NCBI GenBank assembly: GCA_001179505.1
Contig: CDMY01000268.1
Span: 46,489-68,804, forward strand
Length of the DNA stretch: 22,316 nt
From: Vitrella brassicaformis
Lineage: Eukaryota > Sar > Vitrellaceae
Direction of reading: 5' to 3'
Shown here: one piece after another, positions 1 through 9,500 of the stretch
Layout: each line of letters starts with the position of its first letter
Numbering within the stretch: position 1 is the stretch's first letter
The notes under the pieces: model-generated
What the model saw: the letters and a program-made list of their open reading frames with translations, nothing else
Told to the model about the DNA's origin: nothing
The model's database searches: none
Made by a program: the position numbers and the translations under genes

Positions 1-195
1 CAGCAGCAGGGGGGTCGAAGTCGATGGATCCAGCCGCAGGGGCTTTGAAGTCGTGGGTCCAGCAGCACACTCGCAGCAGCAGGGGGGTCGAAGTCGATGG
101 ATCCGGCAGCAGGGGCGTCGAAGTCGATGGATCCAGCAACAGGGGCGTCGAAGTCGATGGATCCAGCAGCAGGGGCGTTGAAGTCGATGGACCGG
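1..195. repeat. 30-bp minisatellite
   Basis: A 30-bp unit (consensus aagtcgatggatccagcagc followed by aggggcgtcg) repeats in register at about 91-120, 121-150, 151-180 and in degenerate form from 1. The unit length is a multiple of three, so more than one forward frame stays open: one reads repeats of SRGVEVDGSS and another repeats of MDPAAGASKS. Either could be a low-complexity protein segment cut by the window edge. Nothing in the sequence decides between coding and non-coding. Confidence 0.85.
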
Positions 196-602
196 CTCCC
201 TGGCCGACGGAAGATCTCCCTGAGAAACTCGCATCGGGGAGGAGGACGAACCGCACCACCCTGCGCAAGCCTCGAGCAGCATTTGCACCACCCAGAGGGG
301 CCGCCCCTGTTGCGAGGAGGTACACACCGGGGGGGGGCACCGCGGGGTTAGAGGATGGGAGCGGGGATGCTTGGGGGATGCACCACTATGGGCGGATCTC
401 GCCTCGTGGTACCGACAAGTGCGCGAAAAAGCGTCGCCCGTCGAACAGCGTCCGCGACGTGACTGTCGCGAGTCGCGACCGAAAACCGGCCAAGAAACAT
501 CGAGCTCGCAAGCGCGCCCGTGTGTCTGTGAGCGCGTCGCTGCGGCTGCGAGTACGTACGCCACCGCACGCAGGCGTGCTCAGGCTGCCATAATGAGGTT
601 CA
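196..602. other. Undefined region upstream of copy A
   Basis: No recognisable domain. A forward frame stays open from the minisatellite to a TAA at 591-593 and encodes a basic, Arg/Lys-rich stretch, which may be a partial exon or chance in GC-rich DNA. A possible donor (GAG|gtacac, at 319/320) and a possible acceptor (ttcag, 599-603) could join the MDPAAGASKS frame to copy A of the finger gene in the right phase. The intron would be 284 nt, long for this locus, so I do not adopt it. Confidence 0.3.
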
Positions 603-1799
603 GTGATTCCGGAGCTATGCAGGATTACTCCCGCAGCGTGCTGCTGTCTGGCTGTTGTCGGCATAGTCGCAATGAATGGTGAGTTGTCCGTTTTTGCTTT
701 CGCAGCAAGGGCGTCTGAGATTCAGGCTTCTGCCACCTTGTGCTTGCTCTGCAGGTGGTGTTCCTCTGTCACGGCCACACTTCCTGCATAGAGTTCACGA
801 GCAATGGCGTTTCATCAAGCTCGATCGCCATCGGTCTCAGTCGCTGGCCGACCCCATCAACATGACCACCCCAGAGGAGCATCGGCAAGTGTGGCTCACC
901 AAGGAGAGCACCCAGCTCATTATGGGTCAGCCAGGGTGGCAGCTGACCCTCCTGCCGGCCAAGATCGACGAGGACGCCCGGCCGCGGCCACTCCGCCATC
1001 TGTACCGCCTCCAGGATTTCCGCAAGCCGGCAATGGACATTGACGAGCAGGCGACCGACTACGACAGCCAGTGCGGCGTGCGCGTCTACTGGGGAGGTGA
1101 GCTGGTGGACGAGGTGCGCTATGTGCCGGTCAAGAAGAGCAAGGACGACAAGCTGTGCGCCACGTGTGTGGTGCCGGGTGCTGATGGCAATGGCAATGTG
1201 GGCATCTGCGGCAAGCAGAACACCTACCGCAACGTGGTCAATACTCACCTGCGCAAGACTCACAAACTGACAAACGAGGATGCACAGGTGGGTGAAGGGC
1301 CAAATGGCTGTGGGTGGGCCTTATCTACGAGTGTTTGACATTGTGCGTTGCCTGCAGCTGCTGCTTGTCGGCCCTCAGTCACTGGCGCCCTCAACCGCCG
1401 CCACACACACACGTACGGTGCGTGTTTGCCTTCTGCTTGTCTGTCCATCATGACTGCTGCATGCTGTGTGTGTGTGTAAACAGCTGTCACGCCCTTCGTG
1501 TTTGCCGGCAGTGTGATCCACCCAAGTGGCAGCGGCGCAGATACGTGAGTGAGCACGTTCACACGTCGTGGTGTGGCTGTCTGTGGACACGTCCGCGCGT
1601 ACGTGTGTGCAGGCCATCCCTCGGTGTTCTGCCGTTTGACGCCATACTCACCGACTTGCAAGCGCCGATGGCTGCTGCTGCTGAAGACAGCAGCGTGACG
1701 CGGGAGATCGGACAGACAGACACGCTCACACGCGAGGAGACCGACCCTTGGGCTGACGGATGGGTCAACAGCGTCATCGGCGCTCATATGGGCCATTAG
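603..1799 (+). CDS. Membrane-anchored CCHH (BED-like) finger protein, copy A
   Basis: Paralogue of the gene at 9501-10746. Exons: about 603-678, 755-1287, 1358-1412, 1484-1544, 1613-1799, all with GT-AG introns and phases identical to copy B. The large exon 2 is 533 nt in both copies. It encodes a conserved block I do not recognise (HRQVWLTKEST, GQPGWQL, CGVRVYWGGEL) followed by C-x2-C (LCATC) and H-x4-H (HLRKTH), the spacing of a BED/C2H2-like zinc finger. The end is acidic and closes with GAHMGH. Exon 1 keeps the Cys-rich hydrophobic segment (AACCCLAVVGIVAMNG), but an in-frame TGA lies at 594-596 and there is no ATG ahead of it. The true start is therefore unresolved: an undetected 5' exon, a GTG at 603, or the internal ATG at 862. 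Function unknown; a nucleic-acid or protein-binding finger tethered to a membrane is inference. Confidence 0.6.
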
Positions 1800-2272
1800 T
1801 GAGTGTGCTTGGCGTGCCTCTATATGACCGGTGTAATGATGTGGCTTGTCTCTGGGTGGGTGTCTCGCGTGTGTGTGTGTGTGTGTATGTGTCTCGTCCT
1901 TGTGTCTGGTCCTTTGTTCTACCTGCCTGGAATCTGCGCCGGTCATTTTTGACTCGTTTTGTGTCCGCATCAGCCACAGAGGGATGAGCGACGCAATGTG
2001 AAAGGGCCAAGACTGTATCGTGATGCTATACGCAGACTGCCCTGATTGAAGTCATGATGTTGCAGACGGGCAGACAGACAGACAGACAGAGAGGGAGGCC
2101 CATGTGGGCGGGTGTCTGAGGGGGTTGCTCGTTGGCGAGCAACGCGTATGTGTGTGGGGGGCTGACACTGACAATGAAGCGAATCAACGAAGTTGGTTGA
2201 TCAATTGAGTTTCCACGATATGTGTGTGTCACATTCGGTCAAAAATGCGGCGTTTTCAAACCGCATTCGCAC
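1800..2272. other. 3' flank of copy A, duplicated block
   Basis: No gene seen. From 1800 to about 2190 the sequence matches the 3' flank of copy B (10747 to about 11140). The best-kept part is 1925-2062, including the shared string gccggtcatttttgactcg. It also holds a (GT)n tract near 1872-1890, a (CAGA)n tract at 2071-2092 and a perfect inverted repeat at 2124-2143 (gttgctcg, loop ttgg, cgagcaac). It probably contains the 3' UTR of copy A and the downstream end of the minus-strand gene that stops at 2273. Confidence 0.6.
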
Positions 2273-3118
2273 TCATTCGTCCCGCCACAGGGGCAAGGGA
2301 AGGCAGCAGCAGCAGGCGATCGCTTTGATGCATCCGTACAGGATGGGCGCTAAGCCGCAATGGTCTCGAGTGGCTGCACTGCCGCCGTCCTGCCGACGAC
2401 AACTGCTGTGCACCACGCCTAAGTAGACGACCAAAGCACCCAGCAAGACAGCCCATATGCGAAGCCTCGGACACCACCGCCCCACCCACAGGCACTCACT
2501 GATGCCCAAAGCCCGAAAGAGGCTCTTGAGTGACGCCCTGGTGGCCTCACTCCACCAGTCGAGAGAATGGTCATCGCCTGTATCGATGCGGCCCACATCG
2601 ATGGGAGTATCAGGGATGCCGGCAGCCGTCGCGATCTCGCCAAGGATGTCGGTATCGACCATGCCGGCCATGCGATCGTGGGAGTAATGGCAGACGCACA
2701 GCATGTGGACGGAGGCGGGCGACAACCAGGGCGGGTGCTGCGAGGTGGCCACGCACCGACGGGCGTCTGCGGACAGGGATGCAACACACCAGAATGTGCG
2801 GCTGTCGTCTTGCGCACATGGATTCTCACCCCGTCTCACCTTGCAGTTCCCATATCCACCTCTCCTTGACCATCCTGCCACCTCCGAAAGGCACCAACAT
2901 GATCCACACACTCGGGACGTGCATCGGCGCATGGGCTCCCTTGTAGACAGGCACGACGTTGACTCTGTGCCTTTCGAGGTTCCTCGTCAGCTCAGCAGCG
3001 TATCCGTGACCCTAAAAGCCGAAACGAGATTGGTGCAATCCTCTCATGAGGAGCCAACGTCGCTCACCAGCTGCTCTTGAGAGCCGATCAAAGCGACGTC
3101 CGAGCACCTCTGAGTCAT
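2273..3118 (-). CDS. Small alpha/beta protein with weak TIR-like features
   Basis: Minus-strand model with exons 3118-3068, 3011-2840 and 2766-2273, joined in phase 0 then phase 1 by GT-AG introns of 56 and 73 nt; 238 residues. ATG at 3118 starts MTQRCSDVALIGSQEQ. The frame is open further upstream but has no other ATG. An additional 81-nt in-frame intron is possible (2499-2419, perfect gtgagt donor, ag acceptor). If it is retained, it encodes a hydrophobic stretch (IWAVLLGALVVYLGVV) that could be a membrane helix. The order strand (DVALIGS), helix (AAELTRNLERH), strand (VNVVPVY), strand (VWIMLVP), then KERWIWELQDA resembles a TIR fold. The last motif sits where TIR proteins have their W-x-x-E-L region. 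The resemblance is by eye only; an unrelated alpha/beta fold is quite possible. Confidence 0.5.
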
Positions 3119-3279
3119 GGGGATGCAATGCGCACAGATCTCGCGAAGAGCTTCAGGATGGTCCTCTAATGCTGGTCGTTGCGAGCCGAAGTAGGAATCG
3201 GCAGGAATGGGATCAGGAAAGGTTGGTCCATCGCTACGGCTGTTTCTCTTCAGCTCCCCATCTGCACATCGTTGCCACC
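3119..3279. promoter_or_regulatory. Divergent promoter interval
   Basis: The 161 bp between the presumed ATG of the minus-strand TIR-like gene and the ATG of the GTPase must hold both start regions. The GTPase ATG at 3280 has a strong context (gccaccATGg). I see no TATA box. A shared bidirectional promoter is inferred from spacing only. Confidence 0.4.
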
Positions 3280-4644
3280 ATGGACGAGCTCATTCCCTTT
3301 GTAATGGACATCGTTCCGGTCGCTGCACTCTACGCTGGAGTGGCGGCCGTGATCTTCGGCAGCTGGCCACGCAAGAATCGGACGACGCCCAAGGACTTTC
3401 AGAAGCCGCTCAGCCTGTCTGAGGCGCTGACCGACTTCGGCGAGGCGGCCAGGTACGCACACACAGGAGAAAATCTTCCATCACCTCCAGTGTTCGCTCT
3501 CCCATAGGGATCTCGACGGGGCCCTGGATTCCGTGTCGGACATCCTGACGCGGCTGCAGACCATCTTGGCACCTGGTGAGACCTTCAAACTACTGGTCGT
3601 GGGGATAACTGGATAAGCGGCAAAGAGGAATGCACGACCGACGCCAAGAACACACAATCGTGCATGTCTCTTCGCGTCTCGCAGCCATGGCAAGACCTCG
3701 TTCCTCAATTCCCTCCGTTCAATCATGCGGTGCTTGGTGGACGACAAAACGAACGGCACGAGCGAGAGATACAACGGCAAATTCACGCAGGTATGGAAGG
3801 AAATTGGTATTTTCTTCATGTGATTGGTGTCATTTCTTGTCGACATCCTCGACTCTCCCTTCTCAGTTTGAAGCCCAAGGCAAGACGCGCAGCACCCACA
3901 TCACCAAGCATTTCATGACCAAGTGGGCGGCACCTAACAACCATGACATCCCTCTCCAGTTCCAGGACACGCCTGGCATCGCCGTCCCTCACGAGATCAC
4001 CGACATCATTAAAGCCGTCGAGGTGGGCACACACTGGGGGGGCTCACGCAGAGTCATCTTTCCCCCCGTGAGCATACAGGGTCGTCTCCCAGAGGACGGC
4101 TCTAACGTGGTCAAGCCAAATGCACCGCTGGTGGTGCTCAGCTGTGAAGTGGATACTGCCTCAGAGGAGTGCAACAACATCAAAGCCATCATCCGACACG
4201 GAATGGACGTCCAGAAAGGTAATCATCCACCCATACGAACATACAAGAGACTGTACATTTGTGTCTGCTGGCAGGTGGTGTGTATGTGGTGTGCACGAAG
4301 GCCGACAAGCTGCCCTTCGTCACCAGGCAGGGACTCACGACACGCAAACAGCGACTCGAGTTCTTCCAGTCCCCCAAATTTGAGAGGGAGATCGACATCC
4401 GCCGCGCGAAAGTGGCCGAAGACCTCGGGTGCGGACACACACATTGACACACACACACACCCCCCTACATCAAAACGCCAGGCCTGCTGTCTGTTATCTG
4501 TGTGTCCTTAGTGTTGACATGAGCCACGTGTATTGCGTGGTCAACTATGGCGAGGATGGCTATCTCAATCCGGTCATGAGCCTGCGACTTGTCCACGTTT
4601 TGAAGAGCATCGTCACCGACTGCTACCTTCGCTTCGAGCAGTAG
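3280..4644 (+). CDS. IFI44-like P-loop GTPase
   Basis: Exons 3280-3452, 3508-3612, 3685-3790, 3867-4022, 4080-4218, 4275-4428, 4512-4644; 966 nt, 321 residues, phases consistent throughout. Residues about 5-27 form a hydrophobic helix, a likely membrane anchor. The GTPase core starts with KLLVVGITGHGKTS (P-loop G90-T97). It continues with QDTPG (G3, 161-165), then IIKAVEGRLPE, TKAD (G4, 234-237) and a late VVNY motif (287-290) before a final helix. The D-x-x-G / I..I..G.+P / [TN]KxD / V.NY series is the pattern of the IFI44/IFI44L GTPase domain. In animals that domain follows a TLDc domain; here TLDc is absent from this protein but abundant in neighbouring genes. The 57-nt intron 4023-4079 is in frame and could be retained; removing it brings GRLPE next to VE as in the family. 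Expected activity is GTP binding and hydrolysis at a membrane. An AIG1/GIMAP-type assignment is the main alternative. Confidence 0.75.
3613..3684 (+). other. Non-canonical AT-AG intron inside the P-loop codons
   Basis: The P-loop frame is joined only if ACTGG (ending 3612) is spliced to CCATGGCAAG (from 3685). This gives a 72-nt intron starting ataagc and ending tctcgcag. An equivalent GA-CA alignment exists one base earlier. The donor looks like the usual gtaagc with G changed to A, not like a U12 AT-AC intron. Confidence 0.65.
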
Positions 4645-4695
4645 GTAAGAACGCAACTGCCAGACTCTCCAGCGTCTGTCCTTTTCCGTTTGCAG
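4641..4695 (+). other. Overlapping tandem donors at the GTPase stop codon
   Basis: The sequence gcagtaggtaaga holds two donors 4 nt apart, gtaggt at 4641 and gtaaga at 4645, followed by an acceptor ending tttgcag at 4695. The downstream donor leaves the TAG stop (4642-4644) exactly at the exon edge. The upstream donor removes it and extends the protein by 13 residues to a TGA at 4736-4738. Confidence 0.5.
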
Positions 4696-5366
4696 GACCA
4701 AGTATCATGTGTGCCAACGCCGCTGCTGTATGTCGTGACGTGACGTGTCGTGACGTGACGTGTTCCATGGCTGTGCGATTCTGTCTCGCCGCTGCGCTTG
4801 CGCAGACTTGCTGGTGTATCGGCACTTGCGGGTGTGGCATGCTTGCGCATGAGCGTTAAGCAGTTCGTATGATTTCAATCGTGTTGTCTCTGCTTGTCGG
4901 GACGGTGGGATACATGGAGGGTACACAGAAGTACGTGCACACTCAGCCGATTTTTATGCCTTCTGTTTGTCTGATTTCATAAAGATCACACTCTTTGCGC
5001 TGCATCCAGAAACACAACGTTTGTGTTAGTTTGATATTCTCAACGTGGCTGTGGCATCATATTAAAAATCAAAGTACGAAATCACGATGCAATTAATGTG
5101 TCCAAATCGTCAGCAGCAAAGTCCCTGCTGCCTCGTTCAATGAATCTGACCCCTCCCGCCCACTATCCTTCTGTCTGTCTGTCTGTCTGTCTATCACACA
5201 GCATCTGCCTGTCTGCTGTGTATGCGGACAGACCACATCGCACCAATCCAGCGAACACAACGAACACAGAGGGCCGAGAACAGAGAGGCCTCACAAATCT
5301 GAATAAAAGCAATACGCATACAGCACAGCCATCAGAGACTTCCTCAAGTGATCTCGGGCCTCACAC
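4696..5366. other. Convergent intergenic region
   Basis: It lies between the 3' ends of the GTPase (+) and the HTH-TLDc gene (-). It contains a perfect 15-bp tandem duplication (unit tgtcgtgacgtgacg, 4731-4760), an AT-richer stretch around 4930-5100 that probably carries polyadenylation signals, and a (CTGT)n tract at 5171-5192. No further gene is supported. Confidence 0.6.
5171..5192. repeat. (CTGT)n microsatellite
   Basis: About 5.5 perfect CTGT units in the convergent intergenic region, same family as the (CAGA)n/(CTGT)n tracts at 2071-2092, 11041-11060, 11331-11353, 12071-12090, 14862-14884, 16304-16337 and 19130-19160. Confidence 0.9.
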
Positions 5367-8300
5367 TCACACCACCTCGAGCACCTCCACCTCATCTGCC
5401 ATAAACTGACGACTGCCCCCAAACATAGCAGAGCCATGCTCATCCCTCACCCCCACATAGCCATCAGGCACATACTCGCTGAGGATCCGCTGACGGCAGA
5501 TGCGCATGTCAGCAGCAGCGCCACCCTCACAGCCCAACCACAGCCACCCAGTCCCACTGATCCACAGCTTCGCCCCATACATTGTCACCTCCCGCCCAGC
5601 CACCCCCACCATCCGGCTGCCTTTTTTCATCATCTTCGGTGTGTCGAAGTGGCCGGCCAGAGAAAAATCACACCCATCACACTGGTAGACGTTCAGTGGT
5701 TTTGGGTCGTCGGGCAGTCGGATGCCACCACTGATGAAGGCGCCGAAGACGTACTCGCCCAATACATACATGTCCCGTCTGAATACATACATGTCCCGTC
5801 TGACGATGAACACCAGGCCCTTCGTGTCACCCACACACCGCAGGAGATCATCATATGACGCCCCGTCACGCGAGGCCCTAAGAATAGAAGACAGACAGAG
5901 TCAAAGGATCGACCTGTTCTAAGGTCAGGTGTACCTGTAGATCAGCTTCAGTTCATGGGTTCCCATTGCCGGCCCCAGAAACCGATAGAGTGCCGAAGAT
6001 TGAAAGGGATCAAAAGTTGTGCCCTCGATCACCTGCAATATAACAACAACATCGCCGTCTGATTCGATCTCTCTTTGATGTGTGTATGACCTTGAGTGAC
6101 AGCAGGCCGTCGACACGAATGACTTCCATCTCATCAGCCATAAACTCCTCACTGCCCCCAAACAGAGCACGGCCAGCCTCATTCCTCACCCCCACATAGC
6201 CCTCAGGCACTTCCCAGCTCCACATGAAGCGACGGCAGCTGCGAATATCAGCAGCAGCAGCAGCGCCACCTCCATAGCCCAACCAACGGCCCAGCCAACC
6301 GAACCAGCCATCCCCATGGCCCCATCCCAACCAGTCGCATGGCCCGATCCTCACCCTTGCCCCTCGCACTGTAGCTCTGTCCCGCCCGGCCACACAAACT
6401 GGCCATTTGCCTTCCCACGTGATGGTGGGCTTTTCAAAGTGGCCGGCCAGCGAGAATTGCCACCCATCACAGTCGTACTCGTTTCTGCCTCTAGGGTCGT
6501 CGGGCAGCCGGATGCCGGCACTGATCCAGGAGCCGAAGACGTACTTGTCCTTGCGGATGATGAACGCCAGGCCACTCGCATCGCCCACACACTGAAGCAG
6601 ATCACCATAGGTTGCGCCATCGACAGAGGCCCTTAGGATACCAGAAAGACGACAGAGAATGACACATGATTGATTGCAGGCCCTGTGTGTGGTTTGTTTG
6701 TACCTGTACAGCAGAGTGAATTTACATTCGTCCAACATGGACGGCACGAAGAGGGAGCGGAGGGCCGTACGTTCAGACGAAGTCAGTCTGCTGCCAACGA
6801 TCATCTGCACGCAGACAGACGCACGTGTTGGTGACTGCATTTTTGTTTCTGATCTGGACGCAATCATGCCATGTGCAGACTCTCACTTGCGGGTCATGCA
6901 GTTTGTCATCCTCGTGTGTTGTGCTGCGAATTGAAACGGCCATCACATGGCCAGCCGCACCGTCAGACACACTCAGCCTATCATTATCGTCCTGATGACA
7001 GTACAGCGAAGATGTACAACAAGTGAGTTTCAGTCCTCTTTGTCTGCGTCAGTCTCACCTCTGGTATGTCACTGAGGCGATCGTCGGCAGTGACGGTGAA
7101 GACAGACTTGGCCGATGAACGGGACCACACCTGCATGCACACAAACTCACAATGCCTGACCGCCTGCCTGCCTCTCCGTGTCTGTGGGTGTCCACTTGAT
7201 TGCGCTTCACTGACCACAGACGGCGGCCCCTCTCTGTGGCTGCGTGTGGGGGTCCTGTGGATCTTGTTTGGAGGCCTCTCGTTGCTCAGTCGGCTCTCTC
7301 ACGGCGTCAGCCAGCTGAAGAGCAACAGGAGTAGATGTATAGCAGAAACTTATTCCGCAACACATGAATGAGCCCTCTTGCTTTACTTACGCTCATGGTG
7401 TTGCGCTCTGATGGCTGCGACTGTGTGTCGAGCGGCCGATCGCTGGCAGCAGCATCGTCGTCTGGTGGACATGTCGTAGCCTGCAATGACGACGGCAGAC
7501 ACATAAAGGCCTCATTTGCTGCCGTGGTGTGCGCAAGCTAGGTGTATCACTTGTCGGCTGAGGTCGGTGGTCGGTCCGATGAAGCCATCCGCCATTCGCA
7601 CCGCAGCTGCCTCATCAACCTTTTGGCCCTGCAAGGCACCACAGGAGAAACATGCATGGGCTGGGTGCATTGTCTGACGTCGTATACCTGCTGATCGCTG
7701 ACGCTGTCGCCTCTTGGTGGCGGTGCAGGGACAGACTCGGTGCTCTGGGAGAAGAGAAACACATGTCGCTGAAGGGGCATGTGGCTGTGCAGTGCGCACC
7801 TGCCTGGTCCATCCGGTCTTGTCAGGGAGCTCCTCTTGTGGCGGCTGGCAGGTGAGGGGCATGGGTAGAGGGTGGGGGTGGGGCAAATGCATCGGCAGCG
7901 AAGAGATGGACGCTGAGCGAGCTACGGACGAAAAGCAGCCGTTTGTTGAGAAGAGGAGTGCTGATGAAGGGCATGGGCCAGGCAGAGGGGCTACTAAAGC
8001 TGCGGCGGCGGCAGGTGGGTCAGAGGACGGCAAAGGGATCTGGAGTAGGCATGGATCGACAAACGTGGATGATACTTTGTCCATCCTACTTGTAAGCATC
8101 GTTTTCTGAATGACTTGATCCACTTGTCGCTCGCAGAAAAGTCCCCGACGCCCAGCCGACTGGCAATCTCGATTGCCTTGGCTCTGATGGCCCTTGGGGG
8201 GACGCTTGTGGGGTCGTCATGGGTGGCCATCCACTGCCGCATCTCGTCCTCAATCTGCCGGTACTTGGGCTGCCTGTTGCGCTTCTTGTCCGAGTCGGTG

Positions 8301-9187
8301 ACCGGCATCCCGGCCTCCCTCTGCTTCTTGATGTCACTGCACCACTGTCTGAAGCGCTTGGGTGGAATGCCTTGCTCCTCCGCAAACTGGGACATGTTGA
8401 TGGACTCGCCGGATTGCTGCCGGCGAATGAACTCGTCGACCAGCTGCAGCCGCTCGCTGATGGCCACCTCGCCCGCCCTCTCTGTCGACATCTGGACAAC
8501 CGTGGACAACAGACATGTGAAGGCATGTGAGTGACCGGATTTTCACCTGTTGTGAGGATTGTCGGGTCGTGCTTCTTGATGTGGGCTGTGGCGGGAGCGA
8601 CTCAGCTCGATCGTGGTGGGCAGCTGATGCACCCGCGGTGATCACCGGCTGACCCATAACCACCAGGCCATGACTCGAAAAAGGCCAATCAGCTTCATCT
8701 AATCGACAATCGCATCCTTGTCTGCACGGCTCTCAGTGTGTCGTGTCTGTCCACTCACCGTGATGCGAGTCTGTCGTCAATCCACCGCCGAGATCATTCG
8801 ATTCCCATTCTGTCTGTGGCTGCATCGCGCACAGACACACAGCCGGGGACGGTCAACAGACATCAAACAGATCGCCGTGCATCGACTGTGTGTGCGACTA
8901 TGTGTTCGCACCTGATGATGAGCGTTGTCGTGATTCACTGTGACTGCAGCTGCGGCAGCCACCTGCTGGGGGAACGGACAGAGCCACCGCCGGGTGTGTT
9001 CATCTCACTGATGCACGTACCTGTGTTTGGCTGTCATGATGCTCGTGATGCTCCTCGGCCGACGCCACGGCCCACACCCAATCACCCTGCACAAACATTA
9101 GAAGCAGACACTATCGAATCAGCCAAAGCGGTGACGTATTGCGGCACAGCACACTACCTGTTCGTCAGATCTGCCCAAAGCACTCAT
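5367..9187 (-). CDS. CENP-B/Tc5-type HTH protein with two C-terminal TLDc domains
   Basis: Minus strand, 17 exons: 9187-9158, 9086-9021, 8962-8912, 8819-8759, 8698-8547, 8491-8090, 8039-7800, 7744-7688, 7628-7551, 7480-7391, 7314-7211, 7130-7059, 6923-6887, 6804-6704, 6631-6091, 6032-5935, 5877-5367. All junctions are GT-AG and all phases agree, giving 2691 nt and 896 residues. Residues 1-120 are His/Gln/Ser-rich and look disordered. An N-terminal HTH lies at about 131-180 (QFAEEQGIPPKRFRQWCSDI). A CENP-B/Tc5-type HTH follows at about 195-252 (YRQIEDEMRQW, IRAKAIEIA, DFSASDKWIKSFRKRC). No DDE transposase core follows. Instead there is a Pro/Ser/Gln-rich linker (255-480), then TLDc1 (about 481-690) and TLDc2 (about 695-896). 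Each TLDc has the R-x-S-x-DG-x-SY-D-LL-CVGD, YVFG and MADE-EV landmarks. TLDc2 contains a short tandem insertion. The weakest junction is exon 11/12 (donor gtgaag at 7210). A nuclear DNA-binding role is inferred from the HTH pair; TLDc function in this lineage is unknown. Confidence 0.75.
5761..5802 (-). repeat. 21-bp tandem duplication inside TLDc2
   Basis: The plus-strand unit aatacatacatgtcccgtct plus g occurs twice without interruption. On the coding strand it turns the usual RKDxYVFGAF strand of TLDc into RRDMYVFRRDMYVLGEYVFG. The frame is kept, so the domain gains residues in a core beta strand. Confidence 0.85.
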
Positions 9188-9500
9188 CAGAATGCCTTCT
9201 TCTCGCCAAAACGATGAGTTCTTGCCTCTCGTGCCGAGATCGCTGCAGCTCGCACCAAAGCGGAATGAAGGGGCAGGAACCGCAAGGGAGCCCGTTGGAT
9301 GCTATCCGTGTGGCTGTTGTGTTGTCTGCAGGTCGCCTCCTCCGAGCGACAGTGGAGATCTGGCTATCGTGATGCGGGGGACGCTCCACGCTGCTGCTGC
9401 TCCTTGTGAAAGTCTTGTGACGTCACGTTGAGACCACCACGACGGCCCAAACACGGTGGGTCAAACATAAGAGCTTCCTCTTTCTCAGTTTCATCGGCAG
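9188..9500. promoter_or_regulatory. Divergent promoter interval
   Basis: 313 bp separate the ATG of the minus-strand HTH-TLDc gene (9187) from the ATG of finger gene copy B (9501). No other coding exon fits. A pyrimidine-rich stretch ending in tctcag at 9482-9487, just upstream of the copy B ATG, could be the acceptor of a 5' UTR intron. Shared regulation of the two genes is possible but not shown. Confidence 0.35.

Noticed and set aside
1260-1970. Long minus-strand frame opposite the last exons of copy A
   Set aside because: It is rich in THTHTH-type runs from (GT)n tracts and opposes well-supported coding exons. Codon-level conservation between copies A and B is on the plus strand.
2071-2092. 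Regular short repeats that might be read as a CRISPR-like array
   Set aside because: These are uninterrupted tetranucleotide microsatellites without spacers, as are all other CAGA/CTGT tracts. The 30-bp repeat at 1-195 also lacks spacers.
3613-3684. U12-type intron
   Set aside because: The donor ataagc does not match the U12 consensus atatcc, and the end is AG, not AC.
8090-8491. A complete pogo/Tc5 transposon
   Set aside because: Only the DNA-binding region is present. No DDE core follows, and no terminal inverted repeats were seen. The frame instead continues by in-phase splicing towards TLDc.
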